64,000 nucleotides of DNA from Acidobacteriaceae bacterium. Lineage in GTDB: Bacteria > Acidobacteriota > Terriglobia > Bryobacterales > Bryobacteraceae. Positions 49,205-58,192 of this stretch are shown in pieces (position 1 is the first letter of the stretch; every line of letters starts with the position of its first letter). The stretch is taken from NCBI GenBank assembly GCA_019240475.1, contig JAFAYI010000031.1:434001-498000 (forward strand), given 5' to 3'. The position numbers and the translations under genes were made by a program. Under the pieces are notes generated by a model, which did not search any database, had not been told where the DNA came from, and was given only the letters and a program-made list of their open reading frames with translations.

Positions 49205-49378
49205 TTAGAGCAGCACGGCAAGAGGGGGTTTCTCAGGTATTGGGTTCGGCGGCTCGTACTGCAATGTTCGAGGTGGATCATTCGGCATGGGGTTCGGCGG
49301 TTCGGCCTTGGCCGCTGATGAAATAGAAAGCAAAGCAACGGAAAGTACTACGCTTGCTGCAAACGGGTTCCTAAACAT
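49205..49378 (-). CDS. 57-aa secreted proline-rich peptide
   Basis: ATG 49378 has AAGGAG seven bases upstream. A signal peptide (MFRNPFAASVVLSVALLSIS, cleavage near SAAKA) is followed by a 35-residue mature part with two imperfect repeats, EPPNPMP and EPPNPIP. Too short for most gene finders. It lies between two minus-strand genes. Function unknown; the repeats suggest an extended, protein-binding or matrix peptide. Confidence 0.6.
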   Translation of the reverse strand: MFRNPFAASVVLSVALLSISSAAKAEPPNPMPNDPPRTLQYEPPNPIPEKPPLAVLL

Positions 49379-49505
49379 GGGTAATCTCCTTGTTTCTAAT
49401 TAAGATGAGCGGCTAGGCAGCCCTCGTACCCATTTTGAGTCAAAGCGTCGCTGGTATTTTGACCAGGACGGCGGGCGCGAGGCCGGGAGGCTTGAGGCAC
49501 GCGTA

Positions 49506-51383
49506 CTATTCGCCCACCGCCGACGGGAGCGCTTCGATTTCATCCTGACGATGATCGACGCGATGGCGAGGCCGGCGCTCGGCGACGTGGAGGCCGTGAA
49601 GCTTCTGATAGGTCGGGCTGCGGCTCCAGAGTTCGTCGTGCGTGCCGACGTCTTCCACGGCGCCTTCGGAGAAAACCACAACCATGTCGGCCTTGCGCAC
49701 GGTGGAAAGACGATGCGCGATAACGAAGCTCGTGCGCCCGGGCATCAGGTCTTCGAAGGCTACTTGAATCAGCCGCTCGCTTTCGTTGTCGAGATTGCTG
49801 GTGGCTTCGTCGAGGATCAGGATCTTGGGATCGTGCGCGATGGCGCGCGCGATGCCGAGGCGTTGGCGCTCGCCGCCGGAGAGGCGCATGCCCCGCTCGC
49901 CGACGGAGGTCTGGTAGCTGTTGTCGCAGCCTTCAATGAAGCCGTGCGCCTGAGCCATGCGCGCCGCGCGCTCCAGATTCGATTGCGACAACGACTCGCG
50001 GCCGTAGGCAATGTTCTGCGCGATGGTGCGCGAGAACAGCTCGATTTCCTGAGGGATGACCGCGATGTGATCGCGCAGGCTGCTCTGGCGCAACTGGCGA
50101 ATATCGACGCCGTCGATGGAGATGCCGCCGAACTGCGGATCGTAGAGGCGCTGCAGAAGATTCATGAGCGTGCTCTTGCCCGATCCGCTGGGACCGATGA
50201 GGGCGACCATGGCGCCCGAAGGCACTTTGAAGCTGACGTCGCGGAGCGCGGGGCGTTGCGCGCCGGGATAGGTGAACGAGACGTTGCGGAACTCGATGGA
50301 GTGTTCGGCGCCGGCGAGGAGCTGGGCGGCGGGCGCGTCGGTCACCTGGCGGGGGGCTTCGAGAATTTCGAAGAGGCGCTCGGCGCGCGACAAGTTGCGA
50401 TGCAGCTTGGGCAGAATGATGGATAGCTGCGAGATGGGCCCATAGACCATGTCTTGCAGCGCGATGAAGAGGACGTAATCGCCGATGGTGCAGCGGTGGT
50501 TCAGCACCAGAAAGCCGCCCGCCGCGATGACGCCGACGCGGCCGGCGGTGGCGATGAGGGTCTGGATGTTTTCGATGAGCGCCCACAAGCGCTCGCCGCG
50601 GAATTGCTTGCCGCGGGCGATGTTCAGGAGGCGGCGCTGGGTGGCGGCCTCTTCGCGCTCCTGGCTGAACTTCTTGACGACGCGAACGTTGCTCGCGATG
50701 TCGTAGGATTCGCTGGTGACGGTTTCGAAGGCGCGCGTGACCTGAAGCTCCAGCTTCTGCATGTTCTGCTTGAGGCGGCCGACGATGAGGATGTAAGCGG
50801 GCAGAGGAAGAAAAACGATGGCGGCGATGAGAGGGTTCTTGAGAACGAGCGCGGTAAGCACGCCCACGGCGACCAGCAGAGGGGGCACCAGGTTCTGGCC
50901 GAGGACTTCATAGAGGACGACGAAGATGGCCGTGCCGCCGCGATCGAGCGCTCCCACGATTTCGCCGGTGTTCACGTTGGAGTGAAATTCGGTATCGAGG
51001 CTGAGGAAATTCGCGAAGGCGGCGTTCTTGGCTTCGTCTTCCGACTGGGAGACGGCGCGAAAGAGACGGTAGTTGTAGAAGGAGCGGAGCAGGCGCGTGA
51101 CGGCGGTAGCGGCGAAAATGGCAAGAGCGGCCAGAAGGAGAGTGCGAACGGCGCCGCCGCCGGCGCCGAGCGACTTGGCGAAACTAGAGCGCAGCGACTG
51201 CACGACGTTATCGATGACGGTACGAGTAAGGAACGGCACGGCGATGTCGAGCCCGGCCGCGATAAGGATGAGAACCAGAAGCCCGGCAAGCGTCCTGCCG
51301 TGGCGGCCCATAAGAGAAATGACTTTCCAGCCAAGCCACTTCTTTGCGCCCGGAACCGCGGCGCGTACGGCTGAATGAGACAT
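49506..51383 (-). CDS. ABC exporter, fused membrane and ATPase domains
   Basis: Start at MSHSAVRAAVPGAKK (ATG 51383) gives 625 aa. Six membrane helices (about 30-330) precede an ATPase with GPSGSGKST (Walker A), RLSGGERQR (signature) and ILILDEATS (Walker B), then IAHRLSTVRKADMV. It is a homodimeric MsbA/multidrug-type exporter for lipids or drugs. The C-terminus has a His/Arg-rich tail (AERRPRHRVDHRQDE) of unusual composition. Confidence 0.93.
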   Translation of the reverse strand: MSHSAVRAAVPGAKKWLGWKVISLMGRHGRTLAGLLVLILIAAGLDIAVPFLTRTVIDNVVQSLRSSFAKSLGAGGGAVRTLLLAALAIFAATAVTRLLRSFYNYRLFRAVSQSEDEAKNAAFANFLSLDTEFHSNVNTGEIVGALDRGGTAIFVVLYEVLGQNLVPPLLVAVGVLTALVLKNPLIAAIVFLPLPAYILIVGRLKQNMQKLELQVTRAFETVTSESYDIASNVRVVKKFSQEREEAATQRRLLNIARGKQFRGERLWALIENIQTLIATAGRVGVIAAGGFLVLNHRCTIGDYVLFIALQDMVYGPISQLSIILPKLHRNLSRAERLFEILEAPRQVTDAPAAQLLAGAEHSIEFRNVSFTYPGAQRPALRDVSFKVPSGAMVALIGPSGSGKSTLMNLLQRLYDPQFGGISIDGVDIRQLRQSSLRDHIAVIPQEIELFSRTIAQNIAYGRESLSQSNLERAARMAQAHGFIEGCDNSYQTSVGERGMRLSGGERQRLGIARAIAHDPKILILDEATSNLDNESERLIQVAFEDLMPGRTSFVIAHRLSTVRKADMVVVFSEGAVEDVGTHDELWSRSPTYQKLHGLHVAERRPRHRVDHRQDEIEALPSAVGE

Positions 51384-51513
51384 GGGGATGTAATAGGGTG
51401 CTCTCAGGGGCCGCAAATTCGCAGACGATTCGCGCACGGCGGGCGAACTCCTGTGAACAATTCGAAGGCGGAGGGTGTCTACTTATAACTGAAAGGCAGG
51501 TGCAAGGAGTCCC

Positions 51514-52989
51514 ATGTCGAAATTCCTTTCGAGGCGAGCATTTGGCAAGTGGGCCGGGGGCGCGGCGCTTGCGTCGTCCGCGGCCGGAACCGTTGGCGGG
51601 GCGGGGGCGCGACAAGGCTTGGAGGCTGCGACTCCGCGCGAGACCTACTACAAGTTTCCGGACGGCTTCCTGTGGGGCTGCGCGACGGCGGCCTACCAGG
51701 TGGAAGGCGGCGCGAAGAACGGCGGACGCGGGCCGTCGATCTGGGACACGTTTTCGCATACGCCGGGGAAGGTGCACAACAACGAAACGGGCGATGTGTC
51801 GGACGACGATTACCATCTTTATAAGGAGGACATCCGGCTCCTGAAGTCGCTGGGGGCAAAGGTCTACCGGTTTTCGGTGTCGTGGCCGCGCATTTTTCCA
51901 CAGGGCGCGGGCGAGCCGAATCCGCAGGGCATCGATTTCTACAACCGCCTGGTGGACGAGCTGCTGGCGAAGGGCATCCAGCCCTACTGCACGTTATTCC
52001 ATTGGGACCTGCCGCAGGCGCTGCAGGACCGAGTGGGCGGGTGGCAATCGCGCGAGACCGCGCAGGCGTTCGGCGAATACGCGGGGTATGTGGCGGGTAA
52101 GCTCTCGGACCGCGTGCAGCATTTCTTCACGACAAACGAGTTTTCGTCGTTCATCGACCTGGGATACCGCGACGGCAAGTTCGCGCCGGGGCTGACGCTG
52201 CCGGCGGCGGAGCTGAACCAGGCGCGGCATAACGCCGTGCTGGCGCATGGGCTCGGGGTGCAGGCGATTCGGGCGAAGGGCAAGCCGGGGACCAAGGTCG
52301 GGATCGCGGAGAATTTCAATATCCCGGTCCCGGTGATCGAGGCCGAGCCGCATATCAAGGCCAGCGTCCAAGCCATGCGCGTGCTCAACGCGCCGTACCT
52401 GACCGTGATTATGGAGGGCAAGTACGTAGAAGAATACTTGCGCAAGGAAGGCGCGGCGGCCCCGAAGTTCACCGCCGAGGATTTGAAGATCATCTCCAGC
52501 CCGCTCGATTTCGTAGGAATGAACGTTTATACGCCGACCTATGTGCGGGCGGACGATTCAGCCCCCGGGTTTGCGGTGGTGAGGCCGCCCGCCTCCTATC
52601 CGCATATGGCATCCGAGTGGCTGTCGGTTGGGCCGGAAGCGTTGTATTGGGCGCCGCGGCACCTGGGCGAGATCTGGAACGTGAAGGAGATGTACGTCAC
52701 CGAGAACGGCTGCTCATCGGCGGACACGGTGACAGCGGATGGGCATGTTTACGACACAGACCGCGTGATGTATCTGCGGAACTACATGATCCATCTGCAT
52801 CGCGCCGTGACGGAAAATTTCCCGGTGCGCGGCTATTTTCTGTGGAGCCTGATGGACAACTTCGAATGGGCGGACGGCTACGGCCTGCGCTTCGGGCTCT
52901 ACTATGTCGATTACAAGACCGAGAAGCGCATTGCGAAGCTGAGCGCTCATTTTTACCAGAATGTGATCGAGCGGAATTCGATTGTGTAG
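51514..52989 (+). CDS. Tat-exported GH1 beta-glycosidase with altered NEP motif
   Basis: The 491-aa product has a Tat signal (FLSRRAFGKWAGGAALASSA) and a complete GH1 barrel: FLWGCATAAYQVEGG, YRFSVSWPRIFPQG, the nucleophile MYVTENGCS, and FLWSLMDNFEWADGYGLRFG. The acid/base motif, normally TxNEP, reads TTNEFSS, keeping the glutamate but replacing proline by phenylalanine. It is probably a periplasmic beta-glucosidase or -galactosidase. An upstream AGGAG lies close to ATG 51514. Confidence 0.92.
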   Translation: MSKFLSRRAFGKWAGGAALASSAAGTVGGAGARQGLEAATPRETYYKFPDGFLWGCATAAYQVEGGAKNGGRGPSIWDTFSHTPGKVHNNETGDVSDDDYHLYKEDIRLLKSLGAKVYRFSVSWPRIFPQGAGEPNPQGIDFYNRLVDELLAKGIQPYCTLFHWDLPQALQDRVGGWQSRETAQAFGEYAGYVAGKLSDRVQHFFTTNEFSSFIDLGYRDGKFAPGLTLPAAELNQARHNAVLAHGLGVQAIRAKGKPGTKVGIAENFNIPVPVIEAEPHIKASVQAMRVLNAPYLTVIMEGKYVEEYLRKEGAAAPKFTAEDLKIISSPLDFVGMNVYTPTYVRADDSAPGFAVVRPPASYPHMASEWLSVGPEALYWAPRHLGEIWNVKEMYVTENGCSSADTVTADGHVYDTDRVMYLRNYMIHLHRAVTENFPVRGYFLWSLMDNFEWADGYGLRFGLYYVDYKTEKRIAKLSAHFYQNVIERNSIV

Positions 52990-53050
52990 AGTTGGAGGCT
53001 CGCTACTTCACCTGAAACAGATGTGGGGGCAAGTTCATCTGTAGGGCAGA

Positions 53051-54043
53051 TTGGCCACGCGCGATTCCGCTATCGTTGGCGAGGTGGAACCGGATCTCTG
53101 GGATGAGCAAGTCTCGCGCTACCACTTCGCAGGGTTGTTTGCCGCCGGCAAGTCCGTGCTGGACGCCGGCTGCGGGACCGGTTACGGCACCGCGTTCTTA
53201 GCCGGACAAGCCGCCGAAGCGGTAGGCTTCGACGCTTCGACGGAAGACATCGCCTCCGCGAGCACGAAATACCCGGGCGTCCGTTTCCTGACGGGCTCGG
53301 CGAATGCATTCCCGGCTGCCGATGGCAGCGTAGACCTGGTGACGGCGTTCGGCATGGTAGAGCGTACTCCGGATTGGCAGTCGATGGTCGAAGAAGCCAA
53401 TCGGGTTCTGAAGCCGGATGGCGTTTTTCTGGTATCGGCTCCGAACAAGCTTTACTACTCCGAGACGGCAAGCGAGGACCGGGCGCCCCAGGCGGAGATT
53501 GAGCGAGAGGCCTTTGAAGAAATCCTCGCGCGAGTATTTCCATTCGTCCGGCTGGTGGCGCAGAACCATCAGGAGTGCTTGCTATTTGCGGGCGAGCAGG
53601 CGAGCGGCGAAGGGCTGTCGTTCCTGGCGGCACCGCCCGAGATGAGAGAAGCGCGCTTCTTCGTCGCCGTTTGCGCCAAGCAGCCGGTCGACATTCCGGT
53701 ATTCGCATATCTAGCCAATGCGGCCAATCTGCTGCGGGAGCGCGAGCATTACATTCGCTCGCTGAACTCGGAGCTCTATCAGGAGCGCGTGGAACATGCC
53801 AAGCTGGTGGAGGCGCATCGGCGGCTCGAGGAGGAGTTGAACCGGCAAAGCGCCTGGGCGGTTTCGCTGGACCGCGATCTGGACAACGCGCGCACGGACG
53901 TTCTGGTGACACGCGCGGAGCGAAGCGCGGCGCGGGCGGAGGTGGAACGGCTCAAGCAAGAGCAGCGGATGGCGGCAAGCTCGCGCTGGGTGCGCCTGGG
54001 GCGGCGGTTCAACGTGGGGCCGGACCTCGATCGAGCTTCTTAA
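53051..54043 (+). CDS. SAM-dependent methyltransferase with C-terminal coiled coil
   Basis: The 330-aa product starts at TTG 53051. A class I methyltransferase domain fills residues 1-180 (VLDAGCGTGYGTAFLAG, then GSVDLVTAFGMVERT, LKPDGVFLVSAPN). Residues 220-330 form a long coiled coil (YQERVEHAKLVEAHRRLEEE). This layout is seen in methyltransferases of glycan-assembly loci, and two glycosyltransferases follow. The acceptor is probably a surface glycan. Confidence 0.88.
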   Translation: MATRDSAIVGEVEPDLWDEQVSRYHFAGLFAAGKSVLDAGCGTGYGTAFLAGQAAEAVGFDASTEDIASASTKYPGVRFLTGSANAFPAADGSVDLVTAFGMVERTPDWQSMVEEANRVLKPDGVFLVSAPNKLYYSETASEDRAPQAEIEREAFEEILARVFPFVRLVAQNHQECLLFAGEQASGEGLSFLAAPPEMREARFFVAVCAKQPVDIPVFAYLANAANLLREREHYIRSLNSELYQERVEHAKLVEAHRRLEEELNRQSAWAVSLDRDLDNARTDVLVTRAERSAARAEVERLKQEQRMAASSRWVRLGRRFNVGPDLDRAS

Positions 54044-54143
54044 AGCGAACCGCTAGTACTTGATCGGCGACTGGCGCCCTTAAGCCTGTTGAGCCGGTAT
54101 CGCGCGCAAAAGGCAAATTCGGCCGCTGAATTGCCGTCGTATC

Positions 54144-55145
54144 GTGGAAATGATGCCCCGGATTTCGGCCATCGTCCCGACGTATAACCGCGCCGATCTG
54201 GTTCAATCCATCCTTGCGAACCTGAAAACTCAGACGCGCCCGCCGGATCAGGTCATCGTCATAGACAACGGGAGCCGGGACGCAACGCAGATGGTAGCTC
54301 GCGAATCAGGCGCGGACCTGATCGTGTTCCCGGAGAATCGCGGCTTCGCGGCAGCGGTGAACGAAGGCGTGCGCCAGGCCTCGGGCGACTGGCTGCTGAT
54401 TGTCAACAACGATGTGGTGCTGGAACCCGAGTGGCTGGAGCGGCTGCTGCGGGCTGTAGCAGAAGAGAACGCGCTGTTCGCGACGGGCAAGCTGCTTCAG
54501 AGGGACGACCCGGCCAAGCTCGATGGAAGCTGGGATTTGGTCTCGCGCGCGGCATATGCTTGGCGCTGCGGCTACGGCAAACGCGATGGCGCAGTGTGGT
54601 CCGTGCGCCGCAAGATGTTTTTTCCGCCCATGACGGCGGCATTGTTCAACCGGCAGGTGTTCGAACGGGTAGGGCTGCTCGAAACGCGATTTGAATCTTA
54701 TTATGAAGACGTCGATTTCGGCGTGCGATGCGCGCTGGCGGGGCTGGAAGGAGTGTATGAGCCGGCGGCGGTAGCGGTGCACGCCGGCCACACGACGCTT
54801 GGCAAGCGCGGGGCGCGCGTGCTGTACCTGAGCGCCCGCAACCAGGTGCTGCTGTTAGCCAAGCATTATCCGCCGGAAACAGTGCGGAGATTTGCGTGGC
54901 CGATCCTGGTGGGTCAGCTTCTGTCTTTAATGGCCGCGGCCAAGCAGGGACATTTCTTCGCTGCGCTGCGCGGAAAGTGGCATGGGCTGCGGCGATGGCC
55001 GGCTTTTCGAAAACAGGCACAGCGCGGGGCGGCTGAAGCCATAGAAGCCGCGTTCTCTGAAAGCGAGCGCGAGATCCGCAGCTTGCAGCGCCAGGTGGGA
55101 TTCGATCCGTATTGGCGATTGTATTTTAGCCTGGTGCGGGCGTAA
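54144..55145 (+). CDS. Family 2 glycosyltransferase (rhamnosyltransferase-like)
   Basis: The 333-aa GT-A enzyme reads ISAIVPTYNRADLVQSILAN, VIDNGSRDAT, LLIVNNDVVLEPEWL (DxD equivalent NND) and FESYYEDVDFGVRCALAG (the ED acid pair of GT2 polymerase-like enzymes). It ends in amphipathic and hydrophobic helices. Start may be GTG 54144 or the ATG codons 54150/54153. Its stop overlaps the next ATG by one base. Confidence 0.9.
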   Translation: MEMMPRISAIVPTYNRADLVQSILANLKTQTRPPDQVIVIDNGSRDATQMVARESGADLIVFPENRGFAAAVNEGVRQASGDWLLIVNNDVVLEPEWLERLLRAVAEENALFATGKLLQRDDPAKLDGSWDLVSRAAYAWRCGYGKRDGAVWSVRRKMFFPPMTAALFNRQVFERVGLLETRFESYYEDVDFGVRCALAGLEGVYEPAAVAVHAGHTTLGKRGARVLYLSARNQVLLLAKHYPPETVRRFAWPILVGQLLSLMAAAKQGHFFAALRGKWHGLRRWPAFRKQAQRGAAEAIEAAFSESEREIRSLQRQVGFDPYWRLYFSLVRA

Positions 55146-56158
55146 TGTCGCGGCCGCCGCGCAAACTGGCCATCACGATCGTCACCTATAACAGCGCGCG
55201 ATATATTCGGCGCTGCCTCGAATGGGTGCTCGCGCAAAGTTATGCGCCTACGGAAGCGATCGTTATCGATAACGCCTCGCGAGACGGGACGCTTGAGATC
55301 CTGCGCGAGTTCGAGAGCCGCGCGCGCGTGATTTACAACCAGCGGAATACCGGATTCGCCGCCGCGCAGAACCAGGCCATCGCGCTTTCCGACGCCGATT
55401 GGATTCTGACGCTGAATCCGGACGTGCGGCTGACGCCGGATTTTGCGGCTACGCTGATCGCGGCGGCCGAAGCCGATCCGAGCGCGGGCAGCCTCTGCGG
55501 CAAGCTGTTTGCGATGGGGGAAGACGCCGAGATTCCGGAAACGGCAGTGCTCGATTCCACCGGTATATACTTCACGCGGAATCTGCGACACTTCGACCGC
55601 GGCAGCCGCGAACCGGATGCGGGCCAGTACGATCGAGCGGAATACGTATTTGGGGCAACGGGGGCGGCGGCGCTCTACCGGCGGGAGATGATTCGAGATG
55701 TGTCGGTGGGCGGCGAATTTTTCGACGACGATTTTTTCGCCTATCGTGAAGACGCGGATGTCGCCTGGCGCGCGCAGTTGCTCGGCTGGAAGTGTTTGTA
55801 TACGCCGGCGGCAGTGGCGTATCACGCGCGGCACGCGCTGCCCTCGAACCGGCGGTCGCTTTCGCCGCTCATCAACATGCATTCGGTGAAGAATCGGTTC
55901 CTGATGCGAATCAAGAACACGACCGGCGATCTATACCGGCGACACTGGCTTTCGATCACGCTGCGAGATCTGCTGGTTGTGGGCGCGTGCCTTACGCATG
56001 AATTCACGTCGCTGCGCGCATTCCCGCTCGTGATGGGCGGGTTCCGGCGCGCCTGGGCCAAGCGCCGCGAGATCATGCAGCGGCGGCGCGCGCCCGACGG
56101 ATACATCGCCGCATGGTTTACAGATGGGGCCGCAATGCAAAAAAGCGGGCGCCCGTGA
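55145..56158 (+). CDS. Family 2 glycosyltransferase (second copy)
   Basis: The 337-aa product resembles the preceding one: LAITIVTYNSARYIRRCLEW, IVIDNASRDGT, WILTLNPDVRLTPDF and FFAYREDADVAWRAQLLGWK. It forms an operon with it and the methyltransferase. The two probably add successive sugars to an O-antigen-like or exopolysaccharide chain. Confidence 0.92.
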   Translation: MSRPPRKLAITIVTYNSARYIRRCLEWVLAQSYAPTEAIVIDNASRDGTLEILREFESRARVIYNQRNTGFAAAQNQAIALSDADWILTLNPDVRLTPDFAATLIAAAEADPSAGSLCGKLFAMGEDAEIPETAVLDSTGIYFTRNLRHFDRGSREPDAGQYDRAEYVFGATGAAALYRREMIRDVSVGGEFFDDDFFAYREDADVAWRAQLLGWKCLYTPAAVAYHARHALPSNRRSLSPLINMHSVKNRFLMRIKNTTGDLYRRHWLSITLRDLLVVGACLTHEFTSLRAFPLVMGGFRRAWAKRREIMQRRRAPDGYIAAWFTDGAAMQKSGRP

Positions 56159-56166
56159 GCGCCCGC
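56139..56166 (-). terminator. Intrinsic terminator of the phosphodiesterase gene
   Basis: On the minus strand a perfect 8-bp stem, GCGGGCGC with GCGCCCGC (56159-56166 and 56145-56152), is followed by six T. It overlaps the end of the convergent glycosyltransferase gene and may act in both directions. Confidence 0.8.
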
Positions 56167-56190
56167 GAGAGAGAATCGCCTGCCTGAGAT

Positions 56191-57951
56191 TTAACGATCG
56201 TCGCCGTGCCCGAGCTGAAGGGCCGGAAGAACCGGGGTGCCTTCCTCGCGCACGCCGCGCAACGCGTCCGGGTCGAGCCCCAGCGCGCGAAGAATGGTCG
56301 GCGCGACCTGCGCGGTCTGTACTTCCGCGGTCACGATCTTAGCCGTGAAGGACGGGTGCGAAACCAGCAGCATCACGTTGGTGTCGTCATGCGCGAAGCC
56401 GCCGTGCTCCGCCTGCTTCTTGGCGCTGCCGGTGTAGGTGACGCCCACGTTCGGCGCAACGATAATGTCCGGCGTACGCGGGTCGCCATAGGGCGGGAGT
56501 CCCGGCATGTCGATCATAGAGCGGATGGAACGCGCATAGTAGATCTGGCCCAGGTGAATCGTCGAAGCGTTCGCCTCCAGCAGATCGACCGCGGTCGTGA
56601 TGTTGCTGCCGGGGTTAAGCCATAGAAGCGAGATGTCGTCTTCGGTGGGCCCGATGCCGGTCGGATTCAGCGGCGATTCCGAATAAGGCATGTAGCTCGG
56701 CAGGTCGGTCGCGATCAGAGTCGCGGGCGAGATTCCGTTGTCGCCGGAGTGGCCGGGCACGGGCAGGTAGCGGTTCGGATCGATGGGCGATTGGCCGTGC
56801 TTGGCGGTGATGATGACCAGGGTTTTGTCGTAAATGCCTTGCGCCTTCAACTGGCTGACCATTTCGCCGATCGCCTTGTCGACGAATTGGATTTCAGTCA
56901 GCAGTTCCTGCCTGGGGGTCCCTTCGGCGTCCGTGTAGCCGCCCTTCACGCCGCTCTCGATCAGTTTCTGGCCGACGCTGACCGCCTGGAAGTTCATGCC
57001 CAGTATGTTGGGCACTTTCGTCGTGGCCGTGCCGAGGTGATTCTTGCCCTGAATTTCATTCAGGATCGCGTTGACCTTCAACTGGTCGTAGCAGCGAATG
57101 TCGAAGAAGCTGTCGGTCCAGGCGCTGACGCTGGAGGCCAGATCCAGGCTGGCGCAGGATTCGCCCAGTGCGGTGGTGACGCCCGCGACCGCCTTCTGGT
57201 TGGCGGGCAGCGTCACGTCGGAATTGATTTCGGGGCCGTAGAAATCGTCGACATTTTTCCCGTTGCCCGGGCCATTTACGGAAGAATACGCCGGATGTTT
57301 ATCCGACCATGCCGTGTACCCGCCGTTCTCATGGATCACGCCGAAAATTGTATTGTCGCGCACGAAATTCCATGGGTAAACGGGTTGGCAATTGTTGAAC
57401 GGATCGCGGATCAAGCGCTGAGGATCGATGGATGCGACGCCGCCATCGGTGGGCGCCGCGCCCGGCGCGCCGCCATTCAGCAGCGCCTGATTGATGTCGA
57501 TGCCTTCCTCATATTCGGTCGTGGTCCCATTCGGCTTGCCGGCCGCGCATGCGCCGCCCGCGAGCCCGTTGCCGGTAGTGACTTGCGGCGGAGCGAGCAC
57601 GCGGTCGTAAGCCACGTCGTAGTAGACGCCGAAGGTGCGCGGAGAGCCGCCGCTCACAATCGCGGTCAAGCCCGGAAACGAATCGGACGGCTTGGACGTG
57701 CTGGCGTTCTGATAATTCACGCCGCTTTCGCCGAGTTCCGCCAGAGCCGGGCAGTACGGGCTTCCTCCATTGATCCCGGTGAGACCTTTCGAACAGTTCA
57801 AGAAATCTACAGCGTGCATGCCGTCGATGCTGATCAGCAGGACGTGTTGAACGTCCCGATGGCCTGCGTCCCAATCGCTGCGAGGGGTGGCCGGCAGGGC
57901 GCTCAGCATTCCTAACAAAACTGCCGGTGACAGAGCTTTGCGGATAAACAA
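56191..57951 (-). CDS. Exported nucleotide pyrophosphatase/phosphodiesterase (AP superfamily)
   Basis: The 586-aa product has a signal peptide (AVLLGMLSALPATPRS) and NPP-type motifs: VLLISIDGMHAVDFLN (metal ligand), STSKPSDSFPGLTAIVSGGS (nucleophile serine region), VIITAKHGQSPIDP and AEHGGFAHDDTNVMLLVSHP (last metal histidines). It hydrolyses phosphodiesters outside the cytoplasm. A strong terminator follows it. Confidence 0.88.
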   Translation of the reverse strand: MFIRKALSPAVLLGMLSALPATPRSDWDAGHRDVQHVLLISIDGMHAVDFLNCSKGLTGINGGSPYCPALAELGESGVNYQNASTSKPSDSFPGLTAIVSGGSPRTFGVYYDVAYDRVLAPPQVTTGNGLAGGACAAGKPNGTTTEYEEGIDINQALLNGGAPGAAPTDGGVASIDPQRLIRDPFNNCQPVYPWNFVRDNTIFGVIHENGGYTAWSDKHPAYSSVNGPGNGKNVDDFYGPEINSDVTLPANQKAVAGVTTALGESCASLDLASSVSAWTDSFFDIRCYDQLKVNAILNEIQGKNHLGTATTKVPNILGMNFQAVSVGQKLIESGVKGGYTDAEGTPRQELLTEIQFVDKAIGEMVSQLKAQGIYDKTLVIITAKHGQSPIDPNRYLPVPGHSGDNGISPATLIATDLPSYMPYSESPLNPTGIGPTEDDISLLWLNPGSNITTAVDLLEANASTIHLGQIYYARSIRSMIDMPGLPPYGDPRTPDIIVAPNVGVTYTGSAKKQAEHGGFAHDDTNVMLLVSHPSFTAKIVTAEVQTAQVAPTILRALGLDPDALRGVREEGTPVLPALQLGHGDDR

Positions 57952-58032
57952 ATCAGTAATACCTCCCTATGTTGTGATACCCGCGCAACTTTACAAACGC
58001 ATGAAGGCGGGAAAGCTATCTTGCGAAAATCC

Positions 58033-58049
58033 GCCGCGGAATCCGCGGC
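58033..58049. promoter_or_regulatory. 17-bp palindrome between divergent genes
   Basis: GCCGCGGA and TCCGCGGC flank a single central A. It lies 82 bp upstream of the phosphodiesterase start and 144 bp upstream of the sensor kinase start, so it could be an operator for either. Confidence 0.4.
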
Positions 58050-58192
58050 TTTGAGCCTACGTCAGGCCAAGCCGGCGCCATGCCGAAGGAGTTATAGTTG
58101 GTCAGAGCGAGTTGCATTCGGCGCGCGAAAATGGCTCTTTCGATGCGCGGATGGCAGTTTCGCGCCCGCCGGGAAGGTTGAAGGAGAACCCC

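Noticed and set aside
50454..51374. Plus-strand ORF of 306 codons opposite the ABC exporter
   Set aside because: Asp/Glu/Gly-rich antisense reading of the exporter in high-GC DNA; no family features.
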